Of a DNA stretch of 64,000 nt, positions 11,266 to 22,294 are shown in pieces (positions within the stretch are counted from its first letter, which is position 1; the number at the start of each line of letters is the position of its first letter). The position numbers and the translations under genes are program-made. The stretch is from Diplocarpon mali. Taxonomy: Eukaryota; Ascomycota; Leotiomycetes; Helotiales; Drepanopezizaceae. The stretch spans positions 43,026 through 107,025 of the forward strand of contig JAENRP010000103.1 in NCBI GenBank assembly GCA_024741835.1, given 5' to 3'. The notes under the pieces are model-generated. The model was given only the letters and a program-made list of their open reading frames with translations. It did not search any database and was not told the DNA's origin.

Positions 11266-12785
11266 TGTTGCTGGAGGCGGAGAGTCGGACTGTCGCAGAT
11301 TGCAATGCAGTGCAGAATATTCGGAGTAGATTATTCGATGTTAACCCGCCTTGGTCGGGCTTCGGACATCCGCTATTAAAGGAGTTGCCGCAGCGGCCGA
11401 GCTCAGCTGAAGGTTGGGATGCCGTGGACAGAGGAAACAAGTTGGGTTGCAAGCTTTGCAAGACGGGGGATCAAACTCAATTACTTACTTTCATGGATTT
11501 CGAATAAGCGATTTCGAATAGGCGAAGCAGAAGGCCGCTGCAGGTACCGTTATGATAGACTTAGTAGTTGTCCAAGTAGAGAACCAGATGCAGCTCAGAC
11601 TTCTCGGACGGTGCATGCGAGAAAGTCAGTTCCGTGATAGCGATTATGATGAGATGTTGATGCTGCAGGCGAACAAGAGAGTCGAAAAAGTAGAGTAAGC
11701 GTCTGAAAAGACGTCGCTGTCGGTGCCGCCGCGAGGTTATCGAGCGATGAATAGTGATCAGTAATGACGCTCGATCGGTAATGAAAAGGACATTACGCGG
11801 AGGAAATCAGGTAATATTAAGTCTAGCTGCAACAAGCGATATATGGTTTAATGCAAGAGAAGGTACAAAGTAAGAATAACCAAAACACAAGAGTTTGCAC
11901 AAGCTGCCAGAGCTCGGATTGGTGAAGGAGGCGGCGCGCTGGGTCTGAGGGAGACTGCAGAATAGCAGCCCAAAGTGCGCGGGTGACAAAGTTGTCTATT
12001 ATACACAGCAATAGGCTTTTACTCGTCTCAGGCCATTGATCATCGTACAGTATCGGTGGAGATCTCTGGAGGCGAGTTTCGATGAGTCCAGAGTCGTCGT
12101 CTCAAAGATCACAGCGCCGACAGGCTAGCGTTTTGATTCTCCCGCCGGCAATCAGCCCGAGCCGAATACTGGCAGCGGCATAATTGTCTGGTCCATAGCT
12201 GGCTGATTTGTAGGACAGGCTGCCCTAGCGGAACAAATGCCGGGCTATCAAACACATAGCCAACTAGGTGTTTGCCTTTCCCACAAGCACCGCCACAAGC
12301 ATCGATCCTACGCATTCCAAGAAAAGTATTGTTTACCAGCACGCCCTGGAGTGACTTGCTCTGGAATCAATCAACTCCACGTCTCTTGGTAGAGGTCTCA
12401 AGGTCAGCGAGCGTCATTGATGGCCATGATGGGGATTGAACAGCTGTGAAACTCGCTTCGAGTCAAGAGCTCGGCTACCCGAACGCCTCGTTGCGAAACA
12501 CCTCCAGAACCCCACAAGATTTCATGTCTCTGGCTTTCAACCCAAGTAATTCACCCATGAGGATGAGGCCAACGCTGCGGTCCTAGCACATCCAAGAGGC
12601 TTAGCCGCTCTAAGTCCTCGCGCCCTTGGCATTCATGCCTTGACTGCGCTGTTTCCTCTGGTTCCACTCAGAAAACGCCGACTTGGTGGGCGGTGGAAAG
12701 ACCTCTTCGACAGATCTCATGAAATGGGGTTTACCATCAAGGTAGTAACAACCAAGTTTTCGGCTTTTCCAGTAAGTCCTTCCAC
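11266..12785. other. Intergenic, promoter region of the NAD kinase
   Basis: About 1.5 kb between Rrp46 and the NAD kinase, both transcribed leftwards. It should contain the NAD kinase promoter and 5' leader. Only short frames without family features are present, and no RNA gene was recognised. Confidence 0.55.
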
Positions 12786-13652
12786 TCAGCCCTTCCACTG
12801 GAGGTCGGTCTTGACCTTGTCCTCAAGAGTCGACTGGACAAACATCATCAAGCTTCTATCTTGCTCCCCATCGTCCATAGCCTGGTCTTCACCAGGTTTC
12901 AATTCATCACAGCAGATTTTCTTCCCAGCGTCAAACACCGCCTGCCAATCCTTAAGAGTAAAGCTTCCTTCGCTTTCTGCAACCAATAATTCGCCATGGG
13001 ACGAGAATGCTAATACATGGATCGAGGCGGCGCTTTGAGATTCGAGAGGCGTGGGGTTGACGATAATACTCCCTTCGGAAGTTAGAGAAAGATATACGGA
13101 GGTTAGTGTCATTGAGAGGGGCACCGTTGCGGATAACAGAGCCAGTAGTGCAGTTTGAAGGAGCGCTGGAAGGATTGGTAGGTTCTGGTAATGATTAGCC
13201 TTCACACTGCCCAAAACTTTGCAAATCCAAGTACCGAGCCTGCTTGTATCAACTTCGATCCTGCAGTGTCATTCCTTGGCGTACTCGTAATCTGGAGAGT
13301 GACTTGATACAGGGTTCGTGGGAAGTTGTGAATGAGAATGATTTGGCGCAAAGTAGCCTGCAGGATGGATTCAAGATGTCGTTCTCGTGTCCCTGAAGCC
13401 AGAAAAGTCAGTAAGATCGCAAGAATCACAAGAAAGCAAATGTAGACTTGAAGGACTCCTACCTCCAGCACCAGCCGCAGGTCGTACGAGCACATCGATA
13501 GCTGCCTCCTCTGGGAGCTCGTCGCGTCGTTGAATTTCCAGAGGCCCATTGACTGCGCCAATGACCGTAAAGCCATTTTGCGAGAATGTTGCTGATCCGT
13601 CAGTACGATGCAGATGTGACAATATCGCAGTGGGTTCTGTGGAGGACGCCAT
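12786..13652 (-). CDS. rrp46: Exosome complex subunit Rrp46 (RNase PH-like), 248 aa
   Basis: Structural RNase PH-fold subunit of the ring of the RNA exosome, acting in 3'-end processing and decay in nucleus and cytoplasm. Exons on the minus strand are 13463-13652, 13235-13392 and 12786-13184, with introns of 70 and 50 bp. The N-terminal part reads DGSATFSQNG, GAVNGPLE, then RRDELPEEA; the core has GTRERHLESILQATLRQI and the C-terminal half LPILPALLQTALLALLSA, all typical of fungal Rrp46. Length fits the family. The start codon lies 194 bp from the start chosen for the divergent PTPA gene, so the two probably share a promoter. Exon phases are consistent throughout. Confidence 0.92.
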
Positions 13653-13846
13653 ATCTGAGGGCTGATATGGAAGGGAAGCTCGACGTTTCTCGAAAGCTGT
13701 GATAATCGCTTTTAATAAACTTTTTGAACCCGGTGCCAAGAGTGCGGAAAACCCCGCTCTTCGGTAGGACCCCTACCACTACATCGAAGATCAATATCAC
13801 CTCCCAAACATCAACATCAACAATAACAACATCAACGAGATTGAAA
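13653..13846. promoter_or_regulatory. Short divergent promoter, rrp46 / PTPA
   Basis: 194 bp separate the two divergent start codons. The part next to the PTPA start is rich in CAA/ATC repeats (CATCAACATCAACAATAACA), a common 5'-leader composition in fungi. An upstream in-frame ATG at 13724 would shorten the gap further. Confidence 0.55.
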
Positions 13847-15142
13847 ATGCCGTTAACGACTACGGCTCCAGCTCCGAACGATATTCCTTCTGCTATCATT
13901 CCAGATCTAAGAAATCGTCTGCCAAAACTACAACCCCGCGGTCGACAACAGCCTCCTTCAAATCCGCTCCCTATACCAGAGACCCCAGATCTACCTTCCC
14001 CACCAGACCTCTCGACCTTGAGCTTCAAGAAACCATCAAGAAGGATTCTCTCCCCAAAGGATCATGATATGTTCCTCTCATCGCCAACATACAAGCTAGT
14101 CGTGGCGTTTGTCTTTGGTCTTACAGAATCCGTTATCGACACACCCGTTTCAGCTATACGAGAAAACGACTTGAGCCCAGCAGTCAAGACGATACTGAAT
14201 ATACTCGATAAAGTACAGAATGTAGTTGAAAGAAGTCCACCGGAGGAGCAGGGAGATTCTCGTTTTGGTAATAAAGGTTTCCGCGATTTCCTGGACCTGG
14301 CATCAGAAGAGCATACAGAGTGGCACAAGCAACTAGGCATAACTTCCACGCCCGCTATCACCGAGCTGTCCACATACTTCCTACAATCCTTTGGCAATCG
14401 TACACGGATAGACTACGGCTCTGGCCACGAGTTGAACTTCATGCTCTGGCTCCTGTGCCTCTACCAACTCGGCATCGTCGAACGCTCCGACTTCAAAGCC
14501 CTCGTCCTGAAAGTCTTCACCCAATACCTATCCCTAATGCGGATTATACAATCAGCATACTACCTTGAGCCAGCAGGGTCCCACGGTGTTTGGGGTTTAG
14601 ACGACTACCAGTTCCTCCCCTTTCTCTTCGGCTCCTCGCAACTCTTGCACCATCCCTTCATCCGACCTCTCTCCATTCATCAAAATCTGATACTCGAAGA
14701 ATATGGCAGCGAGTACTTGTATCTAGGCCAGGTGAATTTCGTCAACAGCGTCAAGAACGTCGAGGGTCTGCGCTGGCACAGCCCCATGCTCGATGATATA
14801 TCGTCAGCGAAATCGTGGGGCAAAGTCGAGGCCGGTATGCGCCGGATGTTCGTCGCTGAGGTCCTAAAGAAATTGCCAGTTATGCAGCACTTCTTGTTTG
14901 GGTCGATGATCCCCGCGGTGGAGGGGATGAGTACCGAGGAAGAGTATGGCGTTCCAAGCGAGGAGGAGGATCCCGAGGGAGGCGAGACAGTAGTTATGGT
15001 GGATGGGATGAGGCATGTGCATCAGATGAATAGCTGGGGCGATTGTTGCGGAATCAAGGTCCCGAGTAGTGTTGCTGCTGCGTTGGAGGCGAAGAAGAGA
15101 GGTGCTGGAGGGCAGAAACTCAGACGAATACCTTTTGACTAG
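13847..15142 (+). CDS. PP2A activator, PTPA family (Rrd1/Rrd2), 431 aa
   Basis: Peptidyl-prolyl isomerase-like activator of protein phosphatase 2A (yeast Rrd1/Rrd2, human PTPA). A single exon. The family core is clear: FLQSFGNRTRIDYGSGHELN near residue 180, the FMLWLLCLYQLGI helix, GVWGLDDYQFLPFLFGSSQL, and the helix with LRWHSPMLDDISSAKSW. The C-terminus carries an acidic insert, then GDCCGIKVPSS and a terminal LRRIPFD. I chose the ATG at 13847 because it follows a leader-like CAA/ATC-rich tract; an in-frame ATG at 13724 would add 41 residues of low-complexity sequence. Assignment between Rrd1 and Rrd2 is left open. Confidence 0.93.
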   Translation: MPLTTTAPAPNDIPSAIIPDLRNRLPKLQPRGRQQPPSNPLPIPETPDLPSPPDLSTLSFKKPSRRILSPKDHDMFLSSPTYKLVVAFVFGLTESVIDTPVSAIRENDLSPAVKTILNILDKVQNVVERSPPEEQGDSRFGNKGFRDFLDLASEEHTEWHKQLGITSTPAITELSTYFLQSFGNRTRIDYGSGHELNFMLWLLCLYQLGIVERSDFKALVLKVFTQYLSLMRIIQSAYYLEPAGSHGVWGLDDYQFLPFLFGSSQLLHHPFIRPLSIHQNLILEEYGSEYLYLGQVNFVNSVKNVEGLRWHSPMLDDISSAKSWGKVEAGMRRMFVAEVLKKLPVMQHFLFGSMIPAVEGMSTEEEYGVPSEEEDPEGGETVVMVDGMRHVHQMNSWGDCCGIKVPSSVAAALEAKKRGAGGQKLRRIPFD

Positions 15143-15757
15143 GGCAGTGCTAACGGAACCGTGTAAAAGCATTTGCCTGATCCGAAGAAGGAAACTTTCA
15201 GACCTGCGAGGTTGGTACCCTTCCCTACTCCCTTGGCGTTTTTAGACGTCATAGAGGGGGTAAGTGCATCTGGAACACCACAAAACGCGGCGACAACGAC
15301 AGCCAGCTCCCAAGTTTCCTTCTCACATCAGAAAGGGCCTTTCATCGAGATCTGATGCGCCACCCTGCTAGTAAGTTCCTCAGGTGATTTGGTAGATGAC
15401 AATTGCTATATATCGTCGCGAGCCAAACTCGTCTCTTCGCATCGTAACCTCCGACCCAGAGCTTCTTCATTGAAGTAGAGGCTAAAGAGCGAAGCCCAGC
15501 AACCAGGCTGTCTTATTCTCACGGAATAGTTTGGTTTCTGCCCCCGTCCACCCAGCAAGAGTCTAAACCGTATATCATGGCATGTATAGCCTGATTTGAT
15601 CCGCAAGGTAACTATATTTACCAAGCACATGCTTCCAGTCCAGAGCAGTGGTGGCGGGCGAGTCAATACCAGACCATGTCCACCCCCTCTGTGCATCGAC
15701 ATGATTATTGGAGAATTCCGTTGGATCGCATCAGAACAACCCCTGAACCTCAAAATT
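15143..15757. other. Convergent intergenic region
   Basis: About 0.6 kb between the 3' ends of the PTPA and P450 genes. No gene or structured repeat seen; presumably the two 3' UTRs and terminators. Confidence 0.6.
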
Positions 15758-17505
15758 TCACCAGCCTTCGACAACCTTGGTTTTAACAAACATCCCCTTT
15801 GCAGGCTTGGCCGTGACACCTCCTTTAATTAGCACGTTCCCCTCTATTAGCTCCTTCTCATCACTAATCTCAAACTCAAATCTGCCCACCCAGGCTCCCA
15901 GACAAGCCATGAACTCCGCCTTCGCAAAGCCCTGTCCAATACAACTCCTAGGACCATGCAAGAACGTCAGATACGAGTAGTTGCTCTGCGCGCCGCCGTT
16001 CGCGGATTGCGGATTCGAGTCTGAGGGCAGCCAGCGGTCGGGGTCGAACTTTGAGGCGTCGGATCCCCAGAGAGAGGTTGATTTGTTGACGGCCCACGGG
16101 ACCAGCATGACGCGCGTGCCTTTGGGGACGGCGTAGCCGAGGAGGGTGGTGTCGTGTGCCGCGTTGCGGAGGGTGAGAGGCACGGGTGGGTAATAGCGGA
16201 GGACTTCGCAGCAGACTGCATTGAGGTACGGCATGCGGTCGATATCCTGGCTTGTCACAGTCTCGTTTGAATTGGGACTGGGCAGCTTCTCCCGGATTTC
16301 AGCACGGAGCTTCTTTTGTATGTCTGGGTTCAGACACAGCATGTAGATCGCCCATACCATCGCAGTAGCTGTTGTCTCGTGGCCGGCAGCGAGGAACGTC
16401 ATCATCTGGTCGATGAGTTTCTCCTCTGTGAATCCGCCGCTTTCGAGAGCGACGCTGAGGATATCGATATCTCCGAGCTCATGCTTGTCTAGTTTTTCTT
16501 TCTTGGAGCGGATAAGCTGGCGGCAGATTGTTCGGATCACTGCTGCTGCTGCCTCGATCTCACCGTTGCGTTTTACGGGCAGGTTACGAACGAACCAGCC
16601 AGGCAAAAACATATTGAGGAGTCCGAGGATGGCAGCTTGGCGGGAGGGCTTGAAAACTACTCGGTAGGTGCGATTGAGTAGTGTGTCTGGATCCTTAATT
16701 GCGCCGAAGTCTTGACCCATACCTGCTACACCGATGATGTCGAGGGTAGCCCTGCTTGCCCATTCTCCGACTTCTAGGACAGTGTCGCCCTTCTCGGCAC
16801 CAGACCTTCTGTGAACCTCTGGCAGGTCTTTGTTAGAAATGCCACCAGCCTTGACATGCTCTGTCATCGCATTTGCACTCTCGCAAGACTTATTCCAGAA
16901 CACCGGCACTAGATTCTTCACGTGTCTGTACGCAAACGCAGGCATCAGGTTCTTCCTCTGCGCCTTGTGCTCGTCCCCCTCAGCAAGTAGGACTCCGATA
17001 CCAAGCAGGCGTCCGATACCAGCGGCAACGTGCGAAGGTTTGATATAATCATAGTTTCTCGTGGTGAGAACTTCACCGAGGCCTTTGGGACTTGTAATGA
17101 ACAGCCTCTCCGAGTTAAACATCCCCAAATAGCGAATGATACCATCATTCGGCACAGTATTGATCCTGGCACGACTATTAGCCTGCTACTCCGTACACGA
17201 CACCAAGGCCAAACTTACCAGTTGATCATTGGCTGACCGGTGGGGTTGGCTTTGATCTGGTCAAAATGACCGTTCCACCAGCTTGCTCCAGGCGGTGTAG
17301 GAAAGTGTCTTAATGGGGAGAAGAACTTTGGGTACAGAATGATCCTCCAAAATGCCCATAACAAAAATAATATCATCCAAATCTGCAAGAAAGTCCCGAC
17401 GTAGCCAGGCCGTGAGAAGAGAAGCAAATCGGGTCGGGATCCTACGAAATACAAGGATCCTGCCATCGAAAGCACCGTGACAGGTTTGAAAGGAATTCCT
17501 GACAT
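15758..17505 (-). CDS. Cytochrome P450 monooxygenase, 564 aa, two exons
   Basis: Heme-thiolate monooxygenase, membrane-anchored, expected at the ER and fed by a P450 reductase. Exons are 17219-17505 and 15758-17165; the 53-bp intron joins as INWINTVPNDG. The N-terminus has hydrophobic segments (VLSMAGSLYFV; FLQIWMILFLLWAF) and the proline-rich hinge HFPTPPGASWW. Catalytic landmarks: I-helix oxygen-binding AGHETT at about 355-360, K-helix ExxR as EVLR near 415, PERF-like FDPDRW, and the heme loop FLHGPRSCIGQGF near 496-508 with the Cys ligand. Length is normal for a fungal class II P450. No biosynthetic backbone gene lies nearby, so I cannot assign a substrate. An ATG 28 codons upstream, at 17589, is an alternative start. 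Confidence 0.9.
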
Positions 17506-19452
17506 GGTGGGTGGCGAGCAGACCGCAGATCTGGAGGAAGAAGCTTTGCCCAGGGTACTTGGCGGGGTAGTGATCTGCCCGCTGGACAAGAATCAAAAGC
17601 TGTGGGGCGTCGAATAATCGCGACAAAGTTGAATTATTGATTGACAGAGAGCTTCCTGACAGGTATATTTGGAGGTACTCAAATCACGTACGCCCCCCAG
17701 GGTAGAGAGGATTAACTTCCAGCCGGCGCCGAGTCCGAGAATTGAAGAGCAGGTAATTCCAGGACGGTTTATATCATTATTCGTCGTTGATCTTAGGATC
17801 CAGAGTTCCGGACATGCGACAATGTTTGGGCAATGGGCGGACAGATATATATGTGCCGTAGGAACCTGGGGATGTAGAGAGTACCAAGTAGTTCAGTTTA
17901 ATTTACGGTGGCACGGAGAAGTCGATGTAGTTTCGTGGATTCCAGGCTATTCTCGCTGGCGATGCGAAGGAGGCGATTGGCCCAGGGGTGAGACGATCTC
18001 AGATGCGTTTGGTGTGCCGGGGAAACTGACTGACCAAACGAGGCGCGTTTAGCGTTCGTTACATTGCTGCTTGCGAAAGGCCGTACCGAGATATAGGCAC
18101 TTACTAATTCACGCGATGTGCGTACAGGACTCGCAAAGAATCAAAACAGTCTTGCTGTCAAGGATTCTCTCGAGAAGATCATTGTTCCAACAGATCGCCA
18201 GAAGTCTCCTGTTGAATCGTTGACTCAAGCCGCAAGCCATCTGGAGTGTTATTTGGATACTAGGGAACCAGAACATCTGTTGACACATCTGGCCTCCAAC
18301 GTTGAAGGCAGCTTCGATGCGTATCCCGGCAAAGATGCTCCGAGTACCAACCTCCTTATTGTATATAGGTACTTACATAGGTACCTACTCTGGAACAAAC
18401 CTTTCTCATCTGAGTGTTCACATCTGGTGCAGAAGTGACACTACGCACGACAAATAGTACCTCCCCGCTTCTAGGTTTCACTCATTCGGCGAAGGCTAGA
18501 AGGTATTCTGGTAGAGCCAGCAATGGTCCGAAGATTTCGGAATTGAGTATTAGATGGCTCCAAATAAGCGACGCCGTCAGGTATCTTCATGTACGTTCTT
18601 TGATCTCTATTGGGCAAGCTCGTCTTGAACTTTCAACTCCAAGCTACGTCAGCAATTACTGTCAAGGCGTCCGACCGGGTATTAAATGCGATAGTACTAC
18701 CGAGCGGAAAGAACTCCGAAGATTCCAACGAACAAGGTGTGAATGGAAGAAACAATACACACAGCATCTCCCAACCTAGGCACAGTAGAGCTTTTTCGTA
18801 TGAGCATCCGACTAGTGAGTCCATGAAGATCTCCCTACTTTCTTCTCGAGCCGAATAGTTCCCTGCTGTTTTAGAAGTATAGACCGTAAACAGGGGTGCA
18901 TCAGGTCCCCTCATATATTTCGCAGGTGAAAATGTCGCATTTTGGGCACAACGAGGATGACCAGCGCTCGTTGTTGGCTTTCCGCTTGCCTGGTAAATGA
19001 CTGCAATCGCAACGTGTAGAGATAATGTCCAGAGCTACACCACTTGGCTTAAATCTGGATATGGTGCATCCATATGTATCGAATCGGGTAAGAGACTTTC
19101 AATGAGAACTGTGGTGCTTTGCTTATGGGTCCCGTGGTCTCGAATACATGGTAGGCGCTCCTCAAAATCGAAGCGTTTTCGAAGATATGCCTGACATGAT
19201 GAAAAGCTTCAAAGCTTGATCCAGAGCTCTGCAAGACATGATGCGACAATGCCCTGTCAAATGCCATTCGTTTTCCAGTTTCACACACGCAAAGCCTCAA
19301 ATCCGTGTGTGTATGTTCAAGAGCTTTGTATTCGTGAGAAAGCTTTTGGCTTCCTCCCGCAAGATCCCACGATGCAAACATTCCCGCAGCAGATGCCTAA
19401 GGAGCTGGCTCACAGCAGCAAATTCATTTTCCGACTCCAGCAATCAAATCCC
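17506..19452. other. Intergenic, no gene seen
   Basis: Nearly 2 kb between the P450 start and the 3' end of the eS28 gene. Short frames exist on both strands, but none has a motif or a coherent exon pattern. It should include the P450 promoter. Because eS28 next door is made only of tiny exons, an equally fragmented gene could be missed here. Confidence 0.45.
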
Positions 19453-19829
19453 TTATCTCAATCTTCTGGCCTCACGTTCGGACTCGAGCAGGCAGAGAAT
19501 GTCATCTTCGCGCACTGTAAATTTCACGTAAGCTTGTTGGGTCCACAGCTAAATGACATCCTTCTAGGGGTTATGTTCAGGACATTGCGAAATGCGAGTC
19601 GAGTATTCGTACCTGGGCCCTTAACATTGCGGATGATGCTTCTGGTGGTGTCGTCCATGAACTCAACTCTGACTTGAGTAACACCTCCTCGGGAACCTAG
19701 CAGCCATTAGGACCTCTCCAGCAAACCTGCCAACTGTATGCTCCTCATCACGATCGTGTGAAACGTACCGGTTCGGCCCAAGACACGGGTGACCTTCACA
19801 AGCTTGACGGGAACCTTTGAGGAATCCAT
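19453..19829 (-). CDS. rps28: 40S ribosomal protein eS28 (Rps28), 68 aa, three exons
   Basis: Small-subunit ribosomal protein near the mRNA exit channel. Exons are 19769-19829 (61 bp), 19613-19696 (84 bp) and 19453-19514 (62 bp), with introns of 72 and 98 bp. The joined product begins [20 protein letters not shown], continues through [15 protein letters not shown] and [13 protein letters not shown], and ends [12 protein letters not shown], matching eS28 over its full length. All junctions fall after the first base of a Gly or Val codon (phase 1). Each exon is under 90 bp, so a simple open-frame search would miss it. It is transcribed away from HIS1 with about 510 bp between the starts. Confidence 0.95.
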
Positions 19830-20339
19830 ATTTGCAATCTACTTCTGTTAGTCTGGTGACCTAGATCATGCGCTTTTGGGGGGCCCTCACTATGTGAATG
19901 CGCGTGGATTAGGAGTCTGATAGAGGGTTTGAATAGGTCATAAATGTTTCTCGAAATTCAAAGTGCGAGGTTAGCTGGCAGGGGCTGCTTAGCGAGGTAT
20001 TTTGAGCTAATACCAAGGCACACTAGCGGGCAATACTAGCGGACTTTTTTCCTGTTCAGCGAGCAATTAATGGGGGTCGGGGAGGGGCATCTTAAGCTGC
20101 AGGAACAACATCTCAGAGTTACACTATTTTGCGACACCGGCGTCCTGCACTCGACCTACCGTGTAGATTTGGACTCGATTTAAACCTTGAGTAGTGGCGC
20201 TTTCTCATCCTCTTTATAAGAGAATAGCTCTGCACAATCCCTGCGTTGAGGGAATAAAAGCTGCAGTGAGAAGACAATACCCCGCGATCGGCCTGCTTTG
20301 TTCGTGGATAGAAAAGCGCTCTGCCCCAGAACTTCAACA
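19830..20339. promoter_or_regulatory. Divergent promoter region, rps28 / his1
   Basis: 510 bp between two divergent start codons. It should drive a ribosomal-protein gene one way and an amino-acid biosynthesis gene the other. I found no exact TGACTCA box in this interval; a TGAGTCA lies just inside the second his1 intron. No non-coding RNA recognised. Confidence 0.5.
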
Positions 20340-21556
20340 ATGGATCTCGTAAATCAGTGAGTTAAATTCAAGATGCCTCTCTCTCTTGGGTTGGAGCTCT
20401 ACGAAACTTTTTCTAACAATCCCTCAAGTCTAGAGGGCAGACTGCTTTTTGCTGTTCCCAAGAGTGAGTCAACATATTGATTTTGCTGAAAGCAATTGGA
20501 ACTGACACTGCTGGCCTAGAGGGAAGGCTACTTCAAGCAGCACTCAGTCTACTCGAAGGTGCAGATATTCAGTTCCGAAGAGAGTCTCGACTTGATATAG
20601 CACTCGTCAAGAATCACCCGATTGCCCTCGTATTCCTGCCAGCCGCAGATATTCCCACCTTTGTTGGAGAGGGCAGAGTCAGTCTCGGCATAACAGGCCG
20701 TGACACAGTTGCTGAGCATGAAGTCGGGGTACAACAGTCGAGGAAGGAAAGAGCCGAATCAGGCGATTCTACACCCGTCGAGGACGATGGTCAATTTGGA
20801 TGTGAAGAAGTAATGGATCTAGGGTTTGGTTCTTGCAAATTACAAGTCCAAGTACCGGAAAAAGGACAGTATGTCGAGCCATCTGATTTGATTGGAAAGA
20901 ACATTGGGACCAGCTTTGTTCATTTGGCCGAGGATTACTTTGCGAGGTTGGAGGCAGAGGCAGCTATTGGAGAATCAAATGGCGACAAGCCCCGTAAACT
21001 CAAGACGAAAATCATTGAATTAAGTGGAAGTGTTGAGGCTGCATGTGCACTTGGTGTCGCAGATGGGATTGTGGATCTTGTCGGTCAGTTGCAAATATCA
21101 TGTTGTATAGGTCTAAGCTGACTGGTGCTAGAATCTGGAGAGACAATGAAAGCTGCTGGTCTGAAAGCGATTGATACTGTCGTATCGAGCACAGCTATTC
21201 TCATCCGCTCCAAGAATCCGTCAAACCCACAACTAGTCGATTTAATCGCGTCGAGAATTCGAGGGGTTATCAGTAAGTACTTCTTTCACGTAAGCAACCT
21301 AGCTCTGACCATCTCAGCTGCCCAAAAATATGTCTTATGCCAGTACAATGTCCACCGTAGCAACCTCGTCGCAGCATCCAAGGTCACTCCCGGCAAGCGA
21401 GCACCTACTATCAATGCTCTGGAGGAAGAGGGCTGGGTTGCAGTCAGTTCGATGGTCGAGAAAAGGAAGATCGCAACTGTCATGGACCAACTAACCGAGA
21501 TCGGAGCTGTTGATATTCTGGTTCTGAGTATTGCAAACACGAGAACGGGTCAGTGA
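20340..21556 (+). CDS. his1: ATP phosphoribosyltransferase HIS1, 331 aa, five exons
   Basis: First step of histidine biosynthesis: condensation of ATP and PRPP to phosphoribosyl-ATP. Exons: 20340-20356 (17 bp), 20429-20463 (35 bp), 20520-21083, 21132-21272 and 21318-21556. The product starts MDLVNHLEGRLLFAVPKKGR, the canonical N-terminus, followed by SRLDIALVKNHPIALVFLPA, GITGRDTVAEH and the PRPP-loop region GSVEAACALGVADGIVDLVE. The last exon encodes the C-terminal ACT-like regulatory domain (GWVAVSSMVEKRK, then MDQLTEIGAVDILVLSI), marking the long, hexameric, histidine-inhibited form. An acidic insertion near residues 107-117 makes it somewhat longer than yeast His1. A TGAGTCA (consensus Gcn4/CPC1 site) occurs at 20465-20471, overlapping the donor of intron 2. 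Confidence 0.95.
20465..20471. promoter_or_regulatory. TGAGTCA motif inside his1 intron 2
   Basis: Exact match to the Gcn4/CpcA binding consensus, overlapping the splice donor GTGAGT. His1 genes are classic general-control targets in fungi, but the overlap with a donor consensus makes chance a real explanation. Confidence 0.3.
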
Positions 21557-22294
21557 GTAAGAGCAATTAACACCCCTAGGTTTTTTCTGACTTTGTATCG
21601 GTTGGATACATATAATAACACGGTCGCATCCAAGTCGGTCAACAGTTACGAATCGGGTAAGCTGCGGGCGGACCTGTAGCGCCATCTCGACCTCGTGAGT
21701 TCGGCAAAAGCCAGCAGGAACAAAGCAAAACGCAAGTGCTCTCCGCGCAACTGATATTACACATCATGTTTATTCTCGTTGACGACGAACCAGACCAAAG
21801 CCAGTTTGCAATGTGGAAGTGATCATTGCAAATGTATGGCCAAGCGTAGGGCTGAGTTAGACGCCAGCTGCAGTCTAAGAGCCGAGTGGCCATTTTCTGC
21901 AATCTCATGTCTCTCGGAATGGGAAAAAAAACTGCATTTGTGGGCTGAATGTACGCTGCTACGTTGAATTCAAAGTCGGGTATCTTGTCTTCACATGTGT
22001 CTCCCGGATTTTCTTCTTACGACCTCGGTCACAAATTTAGATTGAATTCTCGACAGATGCCCTTCTCTTTCGCGTTACTCGTTGGATAGAGATACTCTCT
22101 CGATTAATTTGTAGTATCAATTTTCGCTCGTTTGCGACATCTAAGTAAGCGTCTTACTACACTCACTTACAATACTCTTTGGTCAAAGCCTTTCTTGTTC
22201 CCAACACGTCTCGAAAGCACCCAGGCGATAGTGACCAGAACTTTCTCATAATTTCCCTCTGCACAAAGTAAGGTTCACCTACCTTCTCCCGAAA
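21557..22294. other. Intergenic, no gene seen
   Basis: About 0.7 kb between HIS1 and the oxidoreductase relic, with AT-rich stretches near 21980-22150. It may include the former promoter of the relic. Nothing else recognised. Confidence 0.5.

Noticed and set aside
15758..17505. P450 as part of a secondary-metabolite cluster
   Set aside because: Neighbours are housekeeping genes; no polyketide synthase, NRPS, terpene cyclase or transporter in the window.
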